The notes under the pieces were generated by a model. The model had not been told where the DNA came from. It saw only the letters and a list, made by a program, of their open reading frames with translations, and did no database searches. The translations under genes were made by a program, and so were the position numbers. Below are positions 1 to 11,813 of a stretch of 64,000 nucleotides of DNA, piece after piece; within the stretch, counting starts at the first letter, position 1, and every line of letters starts with the position of its first letter. This stretch comes from Amphiura filiformis (lineage: Eukaryota > Echinodermata > Ophiuroidea > Amphilepidida > Amphiuridae): the NCBI RefSeq assembly GCF_039555335.1, contig NC_092636.1:589501-653500 (forward strand), read 5' to 3'.

Positions 1-219
1 GTGTTGACAAACAGCTGCTGTCCGGGATTGTTGTGATTGTTGTCAGGTGACAATAACTATTGTAATGCGTATCACGTGCGTAATGCGTACGCGTAAGCTG
101 AAGTCATTGTTTCAACCGCATACGCGCTTGATGCTGGCTCGTGCGTGTATGACTACACAAAGTCAACATGGTCAATGCGATTCAGGTACAAAATCAAATA
201 AATAAAACATGTCACATCT

Positions 220-583
220 AACATGCAAAATGTTGTTTGTTTGTTTGTTTGCTTAAATTTTTGTTTGTTTGTTAGTATGTCAAGGGGTGTTGGTTTTATT
301 TGGTGCATTTATTTCTTTTTTTTTTTTTTTTTTTTTGCTATCTACTGAACCAAAGTGGTAAATCGGCGGAATACGTTTCTAATTTTATTCGTGACTTGCC
401 ATTGCAAAATGCAAAATGACGCACTTTGTTTGTTTGTTAATGTGTCAAGGGTGTTGGCTTTATGTGGTGCGAGGTTTTTGTTTTTTTTTTTCTTTTTTGC
501 TATCTACTGAAGATAGCTCGAACCAAAGTGATAAATCGGCGGAATAATACATTTTTCTAATTATTTTACTCATGACTTGCCAA
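220..583 (+). repeat. Internal duplication in 5S spacer
   Basis: Two diverged copies of a segment of about 170-180 bp lie head to tail: TTGTTTGTTTGTTTG, then GTCAAGGGGTGTTGG, a long T run, GCTATCTACTGAA, AAATCGGCGGAATA and ending in TGACTTGCC. The same pair is present in unit 2 at about 1760-2125. Function unknown; it looks like an old local duplication inside the spacer, carried along by array homogenisation. Confidence 0.8.
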
Positions 584-834
584 AGACGACCAATTTACTT
601 TGTGAAAGTGGCGCTAAATTTGGTAAACTTACGCTGACCGGACGTGCAACCCGTGATTTATTATAGTTCCTAAAATGAAAAGACTGGAATCTCATCAGAA
701 CCATGCACAATTTGATTAGAGTTACTTGTAAGTTTCATGAGAAGATGTTACAAATTTGTGCACAGTATTTCGGAAACGATTGAAAGAAAGGTCAATGCTG
801 TAGCTATAAGTAAGCTAAATTCGCATCTTCAAAT

Positions 835-954
835 GTCTACGGCCATACCACGTTGAATACACCGGTTCTCGTCCGATCACCGAAGTTAAGCAACGTCGGG
901 CCCGGTTAGTACTTGGATGGGAGACCGCCTGGGAATACCGGGTGCTGTAGACTT
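835..954 (+). rRNA. 5S ribosomal RNA gene, complete
   Basis: A full-length 120-nt animal 5S rRNA: it begins GTCTACGGCCATACCACG, carries the internal control region around AAGTTAAGCAACGTCGGG, and ends GGTGCTGTAGACTT, so the 5' and 3' ends can pair into helix I. Length and sequence match the metazoan consensus. The internal A box, intermediate element and C box would direct RNA polymerase III through TFIIIA. The product is the small RNA of the large ribosomal subunit. Confidence 0.97.
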
Positions 955-956
955 TT
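953..956 (+). terminator. Pol III terminator of 5S gene
   Basis: A TTTT run directly at the end of the 5S gene, the usual RNA polymerase III stop signal. Confidence 0.8.
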
Positions 957-1541
957 GCATTCTGATCCTTCTTTTTTATTTTTACTCTTGATCGTTTTTG
1001 TGTCTTCTATCTGCTGTGATGAATTTTTTTCTATCTACAAAACGGCTTTGTTCAAAATGGGATTTTTTTCCTCAATTTCTGGAACACCACGGCATAACAA
1101 CTTAAAATTAATGGCTATCCTATCAGATCACAGAGCGCCTCCACACAGCAACAACATTGAGTCGATCGTGGTCAGCTGCTGCATGGGAGACCAAAACTTT
1201 TTACGGTTTTATAATAGGCCTACTGGTAATTGTGAGATAAATTCAACAAACTACAACACAACTGAAATTCTGTGATTTTCAATTTTATCAGTATCAAAAC
1301 AAATCAACAAAAAAGTAGTTATCCTACTGAAACTTACTATTTTTATGGAGTACGACGTACTTGCAAAGATCAGGCATCTTCAACAATTACTGTTCAAGTA
1401 GAAATTCCTCCTTTCCCCATTATTATAGACGCATTTTCTTGTGGTGAAAAAATAAATGAGACGTAATTAGATGAGAGTGAAATCTCAGTAGGCCTATCAT
1501 CTATAGCTGCAGCTGAACAGAGCAGAACATTTTCAAAACAC

Positions 1542-2480
1542 GTGTTGACAAACAGCTGCTGTCCGGGATTGTTGTGATTGTTGTCAGGTGACAATAACTA
1601 TTGTAATGCGTATCACGTGCGTAATGCGTACGCGTAAGCTGAAGTCATTGTTTCAACCGCATACGCGCTTGATGCTGGCTCGTGCGTGTATGACTACACA
1701 AAGTCAACATGGTCAATGCGATTCAGGTACAAAATCAAATAAATAAAACATGTCACATCTAACATGCAAAATGTTGTTTGTTTGTTTGTTTGCTTAAATT
1801 TTTGTTTGTTTGTTAGTATGTCAAGGGGGTGTTGGTTTTATGTGTTGCGATTTATTTCTTTTTTTTTTTTTTTTTTTTGCTATCTACTGAACCAAAGTGG
1901 TAAATCGGCGGAATACGTTTCTAATTTTATTCGTGACTTGCCATTGCAAAATGCAAAATGACGCACTTTGTTTGTTTGTTAATGTGTCAAGGGGTGTTGG
2001 CTTTATGTGGTGCGAGGTTTTTTGTTTTTTTTTTTTTTTTTTTTTATCTACTGAAGATAGCTCGAACCAAAGTGATAAATCGGCGGAATAATACATTTTT
2101 CTAATTATTTTACTCATGACTTGCCAAAGACGACCAATTTACTTTGTGAAAGTGGCGCTAAATTTGGTAAACTTACGCTGACCGGACGTGCAACCCGTGA
2201 TTTATTATAGTTCCTAAAATGAAAAGACTGGAATCTCATCAGAACCATGCACAATTTGATTAGAGTTACTTGTAAGTTTCATGAGAAGATGTTACAAATT
2301 TGTGCACAGTATTTCGGAAACGATTGAAAGAAAGGTCAATGCTGTAGCTATAAGTAAGCTAAATTCGCATCTTCAAATGTCTACGGCCATACCACGTTGA
2401 ATACACCGGTTCTCGTCCGATCACCGAAGTTAAGCAACGTCGGGCCCGGTTAGTACTTGGATGGGAGACCGCCTGGGAAT
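1542..2480 (+). repeat. 5S rDNA tandem unit 2, truncated
   Basis: A second unit that follows unit 1 base for base until it stops at 2480 inside its 5S gene. The sequence after that is unrelated to the unit-1 spacer. This is either the real edge of the array or a join made in assembly. Confidence 0.92.
2379..2480 (+). pseudogene. 5S rRNA gene, 3' truncated
   Basis: The first 102 nt of the 5S gene are identical to the copy at 835, including the internal promoter. Identity ends after GACCGCCTGGGAAT; the last 18 nt, the 3' half of helix I and the T-run terminator are replaced by unrelated sequence. It might still recruit TFIIIA but cannot give normal 5S rRNA. Confidence 0.93.
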
Positions 2481-4440
2481 GGGCGATGACCCCTGCAAGT
2501 GCTTATCCTGGTTAAGGAATCACCAAAATCTGGTGATTTTCCAGAGGGCGCTAGACCATTTGCTGAATTTTACCATTTTAGGGCTAATTTGTCCATCTGT
2601 GAGCCGATTTTAGAGCTAATTTCGGCTGATTTTAAGTTAATGTGTTCTTACATTATGGACCTCTTATTTCTGCTTCGGATCTGCTGAAAATTTAAGCCTA
2701 TCTTTTAAATAGCAATGCACGTCTTCCACTATTTATTTTATTTATAGCAACAGCTTTATATAGAAAAGGGTAGCAATTCATGTTTTCCATATATGTTGGA
2801 CGATTGTTACCTATATAAAGTTTTGAAAAACACACAAAAAGAAGACAATTCAACACAAAAGTAAACATATTTACATCTTTTTATTTACATAATTACATAT
2901 TTACATCTTTTTATTTACATACTTACATATTTACACAATTTACATAATTACATCGTTCATTAGTATTAACTAGATTTCGCGGTTCTCGGGTTGGGTGATT
3001 CTCATAATAGGCCTATCTCTAATTACCAAACACCCGTTACCCATATACCTGCCCTGACCTTTTAAACTGCAATGATATTGGCCTGCGTCTCTCAGTGATC
3101 AAGAGCCAACTTGACACAACTCTGTTTTGTAGCTGTGATGCTTACTTCGTTATCCATAATCTGGAAACCCATCGTTCGCCTCTTCCAAGCCCTGAGTGCC
3201 CTGCTACTTTGGAGGACCCCGAAAATACCCCCAGTATCTGGATGTAGGCCGTTAATAAAGTAATGAAATCAGTCGGGAGAAATGTGAATTATGAACGCAA
3301 TAGGGCCTAATATAATGGGTTATAGGCCTTACCTGGTTCTGGTCCGATGAGATGCACCTCTTAGTCACATGCACACTGTAATGCTTTCCGATGCCCGCAC
3401 TGCGCCCGTCGGTAGTCCGCGCACACGCCCGTGATAAGTTTGGTAAAAAGAGGGTGTCACTCCCAACCGAAGTGCAATAAAAAAACCCAAATATTGCTCA
3501 GTAGAGACACTAGGAAAAACAATCAGACGGACCAGTGTATACTATAAATTATTTACAAGTAATTTATTTCATAATAATAATAATTCGTTGAGTTTTTCTC
3601 CATCAATAAAAAAAAACAATACAGAGTTAACCAGAAAACTGGTTACCGGATGATATAACCTTATGCTTATGATCTAATTGAATCACACTGATTTCCTAAT
3701 ACAATTTGTTATGAAAATGGACTAAGTCCACAATGACCTGGATTAATTAATTACTTCATGAACATTCCAAAATTTGTCAAAGTACAAACACTTTTGATTC
3801 CAAAATTCAAATTACAAATATTTTCAAAGTACAAATAGGATCTTTGTTGAATAATAATCAACTATAAAATATTGCAAGTCCAAATATGAATGTCGATGAC
3901 AATCGATCTCAGAAATATTCTAAGTCCAAACGTGAATTTTGATGAAAAATTGATCTCAGAAATATTCTAAGTCCAAACGTGAATTTTGATGAAAAATTGT
4001 AAACGCCAAGATTATTGTTTAAATACTTTTCCCTTCCTTAGTGTACTACATTTTTAACAATTTTGATATAAACCCCAAACTTAATTTACTTGTACACATT
4101 CGCGATAATTAGCGATGGATTTCGAAGAATCTTTGATAATTTTATAAATACCATGCAGGCGAATACAGCGTATGAAAATGCATTGAAGCGATGACTTGAA
4201 TGATCGTTGTAATTACGGAGAAATACAGTTCATAAAATTGTAGCGAAGAGTTCTGAGATGAAATGTTGAGTTGACCTAGTTGACCCTCATGTAGACTTGA
4301 CTTTGACCCCAGTTGTTTCCGGTTTTCCAAACTCAGGATAATCAGATAATTACAGGAACAAAACGGTGGACTACAGATTGAAAAATACAAGACCGAAAAC
4401 ATACTAAATTTCTGTAGGCCTTCTTTTGATTTATACATAT
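2481..4440. other. Intergenic, no gene recognised
   Basis: AT-rich DNA with no coding signature. It holds a short run of TTTACAT-type units (about 2866-2955). A 47-bp unit containing CTCAGAAATATTCTAAG is duplicated in tandem at about 3905-3998. Nothing else recognised. Confidence 0.6.
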
Positions 4441-4576
4441 AGTTAGGGGAAAAAGCTCACTTTGGTGACCACTCTCTGGCTAGTAAGGTTTGACGATTGA
4501 TTCGTCTTCTATGGACCATTTAGAAAAAAATTAGCCACCATGTCCCTCGCGAAAATCCCGGCATTTTTCGCTAGAG

Positions 4577-5045
4577 GCCAAAATCCAAAATGGCCACCGC
4601 CACCATTTTGAAAATTTAAGTTTTGAACCAGAGCACCTATAATCATGCACAAAGACACTTTTCGGATATGTCGAGTACAAGGATTCCGATTCTGACATTA
4701 GTTTGACATTACGGCATCATTTTCACCCAGAAATCCAAGATGGTGGCCGGCACCATCTTCAAAAATTTAGTTTTGAACAAGAGGACCTAAAATCGTGTAC
4801 AAAGACACTTTTTGGATAAGTCGACCACAAGGATTTCAAATTTGACATTACTTTGACATTACGAACTCATATTTACCCAGAAATCCAAGATGGTGGCCGC
4901 CGGCATCATCTTGAAAAAAAAATAAGTTTTGAACCAGATTACCTAAAATCGTGTACAAAGACACTTTTTCCGGTAAGTCGACCCCAAGAAATCCGAATCT
5001 GACATTAATTTGACGTTACAACATAATTTTTGCCCAGAAATCCAA
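4577..5045 (+). repeat. 150-bp tandem modules in left arm
   Basis: Three head-to-tail modules, each starting with AAATCCAA(A/G)ATGG (4581, 4731, 4881, and a partial fourth at 5038). Each holds AGTTTTGAAC, a run like CAAAGACACTTTT, and GACATTA motifs. The mirror copies lie at about 6228-6700 in the right arm. Confidence 0.85.
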
Positions 5046-5109
5046 GATGGCCCCATTTGGTAGAGCGTAAATGTGATTTTTGAATGAGAGCAGAAGCACA
5101 AGTGTGTCA

Positions 5110-6165
5110 TTTCCGCCTTATCTGGGGTTCATGTCTCTTATATGGGGTTTAAACTGCCTTATCTTGGGTTTACATCCCTTATCTAGGGATAAGGCGCCTT
5201 ATCTGTGGTTTAGACGGCCTTATCCTGGGTTTACGTTCCTTACCTGTGGCTAAGATGCCTTAACCTTAGCATATCGCAGTCTAAACCCAGATAAGGCATC
5301 TAAACCCCAGATAATGCGCCGTAACCCCAGATATGGGACGTAGACCGCCGATAAAGCAGTCAAAACCCCAAATAAGGCGCTTTAACCCTAAATGAGGAAC
5401 ATAAACCTAAGATAAGGCATCTAAACCCCACATAAGGTGCCTTAACTCTAGATAAGGGTCGTTAACCCCAGATAAGGGTCGTAAACCTCAGATAAGACAT
5501 CTAAACCCAAGATAAGGCGCCTTAACCCCAGATAAGAGACGTAAACTCAGATATGGCAGTCTAAACCCCCAATAAGGCGCCGTAACCCCAGATAAGGGAC
5601 GTACACCTCAGATAAACCAGTCCCAACCCCAAATAAGGTGCCTTAACCCTAAATAAGGAACATAAACCTAAGATAAGAGAAGTAAACCCTTGACGGCGCC
5701 TTATCTGGGGTTTAGACTGCCATATCTGAGTTTACGTCTCTTATCTGGGGTTAAGGCGCCTTATCTTGGGTTTAGATGCCTTATCTGAGGTTTACGACCC
5801 TTATCTGGTGTTAACAACCCTTATCTAGAGTTAAGGCACCTTATGTGGGGTTTCGATGCCTTTTCTGTGGTTTATGTTCCTTATTAAGGGTTAAGGCACC
5901 TTATTTGGGGTTTAGACTGCTTTATCTGGGGTCTGCGTCGCTTATCTGGGGTTACGGCGCATTATCTGGGGTTTATATGCATTATCTGGGTTTAGACTAC
6001 GATATGCTAAGGTTAAGGCATCTTAGCCACAGGTAAGGAACGTAAACCCAGGATAAGGCCGTCTAAACCACAGATAAGGCGCCTTATCCCTAGATAAGGG
6101 ATGTAAACCCAAGATAAGGCAGTTTAAACCCCATATAAGAGACATGAACCCCAGATAAGGCGGAA
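5110..6165. repeat. 21-bp AGATAAGG minisatellite, flipping
   Basis: About fifty units of roughly 21 bp built on TAAACCCCAGATAAGG, loosely arranged as a 63-bp trimer. Orientation switches three times: reverse in 5110-5265, forward in 5275-5690, reverse in 5695-6005, forward in 6008-6165. Most units contain AGATAAG, which matches the consensus site of GATA zinc-finger factors. Confidence 0.85.
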
Positions 6166-6836
6166 ATGACACACTTGTGCTTCTGCTCTCATTCAAAAAT
6201 CACATTTACGCTCTACCAAATGGGGCCATCTTGGATTTCTGGGCAAAAATTATGTTGTAACGTCAAATTAATGTCAGATTCGGATTTCTTGGGGTCGACT
6301 TACCGGAAAAAGTGTCTTTGTACATGATTTTAGGTAATCTGGTTCAAAACTTATTTTTTTCAAGATGGCGCCGGCGGCTACCATCTTGGATTTCTGAGTA
6401 AATATGAGTTCGTAATGTCAAAGTAATGTCAAATTTGAAATCCTTGTGGTCGACTTATCCAAAAAGTGTCTTTGTACACGATTTTAGGTCCTCTTGTTCA
6501 AAACTAAATTTTTCAAGATGGTGCCGGCCACCATCTTGGATTTCTGGGTGAAAATGATGCCGTAATGTCAAACTAATGTCAGAATCGGAATCCTTGTACT
6601 CGACATATCCGAAAAAGTGTCTTTGTGCATGAGTATAGGTGCTCTGGTTCAAATCTTAAATTTTCAAAATGGTGGCGGCGGCCCATTTTGGATTTTGGCC
6701 TCTAGCGAAAAATGCCGGGATTTTCGCGAGGGACATGGTGGCTAATTTTTTTCTAAATGGTCCATAGAAGACGAATCAATCGTCAAACCTTACTAGCCAG
6801 AGAGTGGTCACCAAAGTGAACTTTTTCCCCTAACTA

Positions 6837-8515
6837 ATATTTTTAATTTAAAACATAAACATGGACTGAAAAGTTTTCTGATAAAACTTTCAGAATTATG
6901 CCGATATTTTCCCGGCAATTTATTTACTTTCTTTTAAACAAAAACATTATCAAAATCATATTTATAATAACCTTTTACAACCTTTCAAAATCAATTGCAC
7001 TTTTGTTGTGCTAGCTTTTGATGCTTAATTTTGTTTCAAAAGGCGACCTTTAATTTCTCAACAATTCCTTTTTAGAAATTATATTTCTACAGATGTTTGG
7101 TCATTTTCTTTTTGTTATGACCGTCCAAAATTGATTTTGACCTTTATGGTCATTTTAATAAAAACCACTCTTAAAATGAACTTCATTCTTTTTGTAGTTA
7201 ACCTCCAAAATTATGTCACACCCTTAATTTGCATCTAATTTGCATATTTATAATCTTCATGCTACACTTGCATTTATATGCGACAAAATGTCTGAAAACC
7301 ACACTTTACATAATAACATTTTTCATAAAATTAAATTTTACTTACATTGGATCCAAACAGAAAAAATGGTGACTTGAACGACTTCCCCTCACACGGTGGT
7401 CAATTTCTCGGTACTGCCTAGACTCGCTGAGTCTCATGAAAGACGTACATATGTCCATCAGACTCGTATTTCCCATTTTTTTTTTTTTTTTGAAATACAC
7501 ACTTAACGATTTGCGCCGGTTAGAAACTTGAAAAAAATCTTTAAAATTTTATCAATGTATATAAAAGTGGTACCAACCTTATTGTGCTTGCTAATTTAAG
7601 ACTCGGTTGAAACAAAATTAAGGATCGAATGCATTTTAGTGTCAAAAAAGGCAAAATTATCGTCAAAGTTCTGCCGAAATCGGCGCCCTTGCGAAGGGTT
7701 CAGAATTCGAATCGGGAACGAAAATATCCGATCTTTGCGATCAAAACCACAAAATTACAACTTTAAACATACTATTGGCAAAAGACATTATTACCAAATA
7801 ATATAGAATAGAAAATTTGACATCATTTTCTCAAAATATTGAAGAAATTTGCTCACTAGACATCGAAAAAGTACGCAATCCAATTCCCGTTCAAACGCGT
7901 GAGAAACTGAAAGTGCATAATCCCGACTAGTACTGCCATCATCAAACACAGATGCAAGACCTCTAGACGGCACCCCTTGAGCTCGCAACCACATAATTAC
8001 ATTCGTACCAATACCTTTATTGGAACCATTATTTATGTACATACTCTCGTATAATTTGCTTGGATGCAATTATAGTATGTATTAGTGGCCTTTACGCGAC
8101 TCATTGAAATCAAACCCGATTATTCGGGAGGTGGTATAGATTGAAAACCACGTCTTTCCTCGTTGGATGTTAATGATCAAGTGACCCACCCAGTCATCCA
8201 CGCGCTATCATTCAGCGGGATTCGAAACCTCGGCCTTTCCCGTACAAAACTAAACAATTGGTATTCGCATCCGAACATCTACTTTTTATTGTTCTGAAGT
8301 TTTTCCGATCGCCGTTTCGTTGCTCCAATTTCGCTTTTGACTGAACACGGTCAATAGGCATTGAATCTATACAACTCTTGGACGCATAGCACAAATTATT
8401 TAATGGCTAAATATTTTCACGAAACTCAAATCTGACGTGACAATTAACTTCCCCCTTAAGATAAATGTATGTAATACATTTAATCACCATTTAGGAAGAT
8501 TGAGTCAGTTCCTCA
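6837..8515. other. Intergenic, no gene recognised
   Basis: AT-rich sequence with a T run near 7480. Nothing coding or repetitive could be recognised. It lies on the 3' side of the minus-strand retroelement, but I could not match it to sequence on the other side as a terminal repeat. Confidence 0.5.
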
Positions 8516-8803
8516 TTTTATATACGCGATTTTGCCTTGCGCCACGCACAAAATTTTATTTTTTTTTTTTAAATTTGCTTACGCTTCAACCTAATTGAAG
8601 TACTAAACAATCCTATAAATTCATAATTTACTAGTTTTGTGGCCTACATTTAATCATTTTAATCATTTTATATACGCGATTTTGCCTTGCGCCACGCACA
8701 AAATTTTATTTTATTTTGTCAAAATTTGCTTACGCTTCAACCCTATAATTGAAGTACTAAACAATCCTATAAATTCATAATTTACTAGTTTTGTGGCCTA
8801 AAC
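8516..8803 (+). repeat. Tandem duplication, about 145 bp
   Basis: Two copies of a segment that runs from TATATACGCGATTTTGCC to TTACTAGTTTTGTGGCC (about 8518-8645 and 8668-8803), differing by small indels. They sit next to the 3' end of the retroelement; origin unknown. Confidence 0.85.
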
Positions 8804-8949
8804 ACCATGAACACAATTGCCTATCTGTTTTGGCCTACTATGTACATTGCTTACTCACCTTAAGCTTCTCCTATACTCCTCTGCTTATTATGTGTCCAAT
8901 TCCACCGTTATTTTAAATATATTTACACAAAAATACCTACACATATCTT

Positions 8950-9450
8950 GATTCCTTTCACCGGACTGCTGCTCAAAGTGTCAACATCGATATCGGTGAT
9001 GCGGCTCATGTAGTCAGCTCCTACATTCTTAGTTCCTTTGATCACCTCCAGCCTGTACCTATAAGGTTGGAGTGCGAGAGCCCACCGCATAATCCTTCCG
9101 TTGGCAACTTTTGACTTTCTCAAGCAGGACAGTGGTTGGTGATCGGTTTCGATCACAAATTCGCGGCCATATAAAAATGCTTGGAAGCGTAGAATAGCCC
9201 AAATAATGGCTAAACATTCTTTTTCCATCACGGAATACGCTCTTTGACATTTGGTTAGCTTCTTGCTGATGTAGGCTACTGGAAATTTCTCACCAGCGTG
9301 TTCCTGCAGCAATACTGCCCCTATGCCCTTATCTGACGCATCGCTACGAAGAATGAATGTCTTCTGTAAGTGCGGCAAATGCAGTATTGGCGAGCTTGCC
9401 AACTTACACTTCAGCGCTTTGAAAGCTTCTTCTTGAGGATTTCCCCATCT
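8950..9450 (-). pseudogene. Fossil RNase H region
   Basis: The RNase H domain typical of gypsy elements: LRSDASDKGIGAVLLQ with the first catalytic Asp, then MEKECLAIIWAI and ETDHQPLSCL, ending with NVGADYMSR. It is the last pol domain, in line with the PR-IN-RT-RH order. Confidence 0.85.
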
Positions 9451-10400
9451 AATTTTGTTAGGTTCTCCTTTCTTGGTGCAATCTGTCAATGGGCATGCTA
9501 TGGCTGAGAAGTCTGGTATGAACTTCCTGTAATATCCCGCCAGTCCCAAGAAGGATCTGAGTTGAGTCTTGGTCTCTGGCCTGACAGCATTCTGGATTGC
9601 TTCGACCTTGTCCGGTTTTGGCTTCATGACTCCTCGTCCAACCATATGGCCTAAGAATTCCAATTCACTGAAACCAATGAAGCATTTTGACGGACGTGCT
9701 GTAAGATTTGCTCTTCTCAGTCTTCGGAATATTTCCTTTACTATCTTGATGTGTTCATCCCATGTTTATGTGTGAATGAGAATATCATCAATGTAGTTGT
9801 GGACTTTTTCCAGTCCTTGCAGTAAGATTCTCATCACTCGGCTAAATGTTGCCGCGCTGTTTACTAATCCGAATGGCATGACTTCAAATTTATACAGACC
9901 GTTATGAGTCACGAAAGTAGCATACTTCTTGGACTGTTCCTCCATAGGAATCTGCCAGTATCCTTTTGACAGGTCTATCTTCGAAAAGTAGTGATCTTCT
10001 GCAATTTGTGAGAAGATCTCTTCCTGATCTGCAACAGGTTCTGCATCAAATTCTGTCTTAGCATTAATCCGTCGCGTGTCACAACATACTCTGTATGTTC
10101 CATCAGGTTTTACTACCATAGTGAGTGGACAAGCATATGGACTTGTACTCTTGCTGATGATACCCATACTCAACATCATGTCGACTTCCTTCTGTACATC
10201 TTTCCTTAATGCATGAGGAATGGGATATGGTTTACATCTGACTGGTTCATCATCTGTCAACTGGATCACATGTTCTCCAAGATTGGTTCTTCCAGGGATA
10301 TCTGTGAGAACATCTTTGAAGTTACCTAATATCCTTTTAACTTCCTTTTGTTGAAAGTCATCTAGTTCAGGACTCATTTTAACATCCTTTTCCGTTTCTT
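9450..10400 (-). pseudogene. Fossil reverse transcriptase region
   Basis: Ty3/gypsy-type reverse transcriptase: primer-grip and finger motifs (MGIISKSTSPYACPLTMV, FSKIDLSKGYWQIPM, FEVMPFGLVNSAATF) and the YIDD catalytic box, followed by the connection region (LRSFLGLAGYYRKFIPDFS). Part of the fossil element. Confidence 0.85.
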
Positions 10401-10549
10401 TCGGTGTCAGAGGTGGTAGATGCAGCAGCTCCTCATTAGTCATGCTAAAAGGTTCATGTGCAGCAACCTCATCATCTTTCTCCTCTTCTATGACTGCTGA
10501 TGCTATCACTGAAAGTGCTCCCAGTTTCTCCTCTGATTCTGGAATGTCT

Positions 10550-11754
10550 TGCTCTCGTCGATAATACCTTTTCAACAAGTTCGCATGGAATGTTTGTTTC
10601 CTGCTTCCCATGTCTATTTGGTAGTTCATGACACTCAGTTTCTTTGTGATCTTGAAAGGACCTTTCCATTGCATCAACAATTTGTTGTGATCAGTGGGTA
10701 GTAGAAGAAGGACTTCATCTCCCTCCTTGAACGATCTCAGTCTAGCTTTCTTGTTGTATTGATGACGATACTTTTCTTTGGATTTACGCAACTCTTCCCG
10801 AGCTAGTTGACATGTTTTCTCCAATCTATCTTGAAGATCAATGATGTACTGGTAAGTGGTTTTGGTTTCACTCTCATTACTTTGGTCTGTCCACAGTTCT
10901 CTAAGAATTGCCATTGGTCCTCTAACGTCTCGTCCATATAATAGCTCGAATGGTGAAAATGCTGTGCTCGACTGAGGAGTTTCACGATAGGCGAATAGTA
11001 ATGGTGAAATGTATCTGTCCCAATCCTTCGGTCTTTCTTCACACATTTTCTTCAAACCGGACTTCAGGACGCCATTGTACCTTTCTACTAATCCATTACA
11101 CATTGCATGATATGGCGTTGTGGTGAGAGACTTAATGGATAATAATCTGTTTACTTCTTGCATGACTCTAGAAGTAAATTGACTTCCTCTGTCTGTGAGA
11201 ACTTGTTTTGGAATACCAAGCCTACTGTACATGTCAAGTAATGCCTCAGCTACCACTTCAGTTTCAATGGATTTGAGTGGAATAGCCTCGGGATATCTCG
11301 TGGCATAATCTACGAGTACGAGAATATATCGGTGACCTCTATCTGTTACAGGTTTGATAGGGCCTACAAGGTCAACGGCTACACGCTCAAAGGGAGTGTC
11401 TATTATAGGCATGTCGCCTAATGGCACTCTACTTACTCTTCCCTTGGGTATAGTTCTTTGACACATGTCACATGATTGGCAATATCTACGAATGTCGGCT
11501 CCAAGACCTGGCCAATAAAAGTTTGTCATTACCTTTTGACTAGTCTTTTTAGCTCCTTGATGTCCTCCTAAAATAGACTCATGTGCTATTTGGAGTACAT
11601 GTCTTCTATATGTTAGTGGCACAACAACTTGACGGAATACATTTCCATATTCTACTTTTGGTGAAGTAAATTCGCGGTATAAGATACCCTTATCTAAGAT
11701 ATACTTGGTTTTACTACCATTTTTACCTTCTTTTACTTCGCCCGTTGTTGCCAT
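10550..11754 (-). pseudogene. Fossil integrase region
   Basis: Begins with an H2C2 zinc finger (HESILGGHQG ... CQSCDMC), then an integrase core with the D,D,E acidic residues (VAVDLVGPI, VLTDRGSQF, NGLVERYNG), and a C-terminal GPY/F-type motif (MQWKGPFKI). Read continuously into reverse transcriptase, which follows it. The order is the hallmark of Gmr1-like elements. Confidence 0.88.
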
Positions 11755-11813
11755 TTCTCTTGGTTTAGATAATGTTGGATCCTCAAGCTGTTTTTTCTTC
11801 AGTAGTTCAGCTG

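Larger units (their letters stand above)
1..1541 (+). repeat. 5S rDNA tandem unit 1
   Basis: First of two tandem units. The opening bases GTGTTGACAAACAGC recur at 1542, so the period is about 1541 bp, drifting to 1544 by the 5S gene because of poly-T length differences. The unit holds one 5S gene (835-954) and an AT-rich spacer. The two units look almost identical outside homopolymers, as expected for a concertedly evolving 5S array. Reading frames that cross the spacer show no coding signature. Confidence 0.93.
4441..6836. mobile_element. Giant palindromic fold-back element
   Basis: A 2.4 kb near-perfect palindrome. The left arm (about 4441-5581) and the right arm (about 5695-6836) are reverse complements with about 95% identity by eye, around a loop of about 113 bp (centre near 5638). 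Outer ends start TAGTTAGGGGAAAAAG. Each arm has about 660 bp of outer sequence followed by 21-bp minisatellite. There is no open reading frame of note and no convincing target duplication (flanks share only ATA). It resembles a fold-back or long-TIR non-autonomous DNA transposon, but could be a local inverted duplication. A transcript would fold into a very long hairpin. Confidence 0.85.

Noticed and set aside
913-1466. Open frames over and after the 5S gene
   Set aside because: They read through the 5S RNA gene and spacer, have no protein motif, and the first covers non-coding RNA.
5845-6036. Frame rich in Gly, Leu and Tyr in the palindrome
   Set aside because: A translation of the 21-bp minisatellite; both arms would give the same.
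8212-8262. tRNA gene on the minus strand (GGTTTCGAATCCCGC)
   Set aside because: B-box-like text has an extra base, no A box or cloverleaf was found.
8516-8803. Terminal repeat of the Gmr1-like element
   Set aside because: The two copies are side by side on one side of the element, with no match on the other side.
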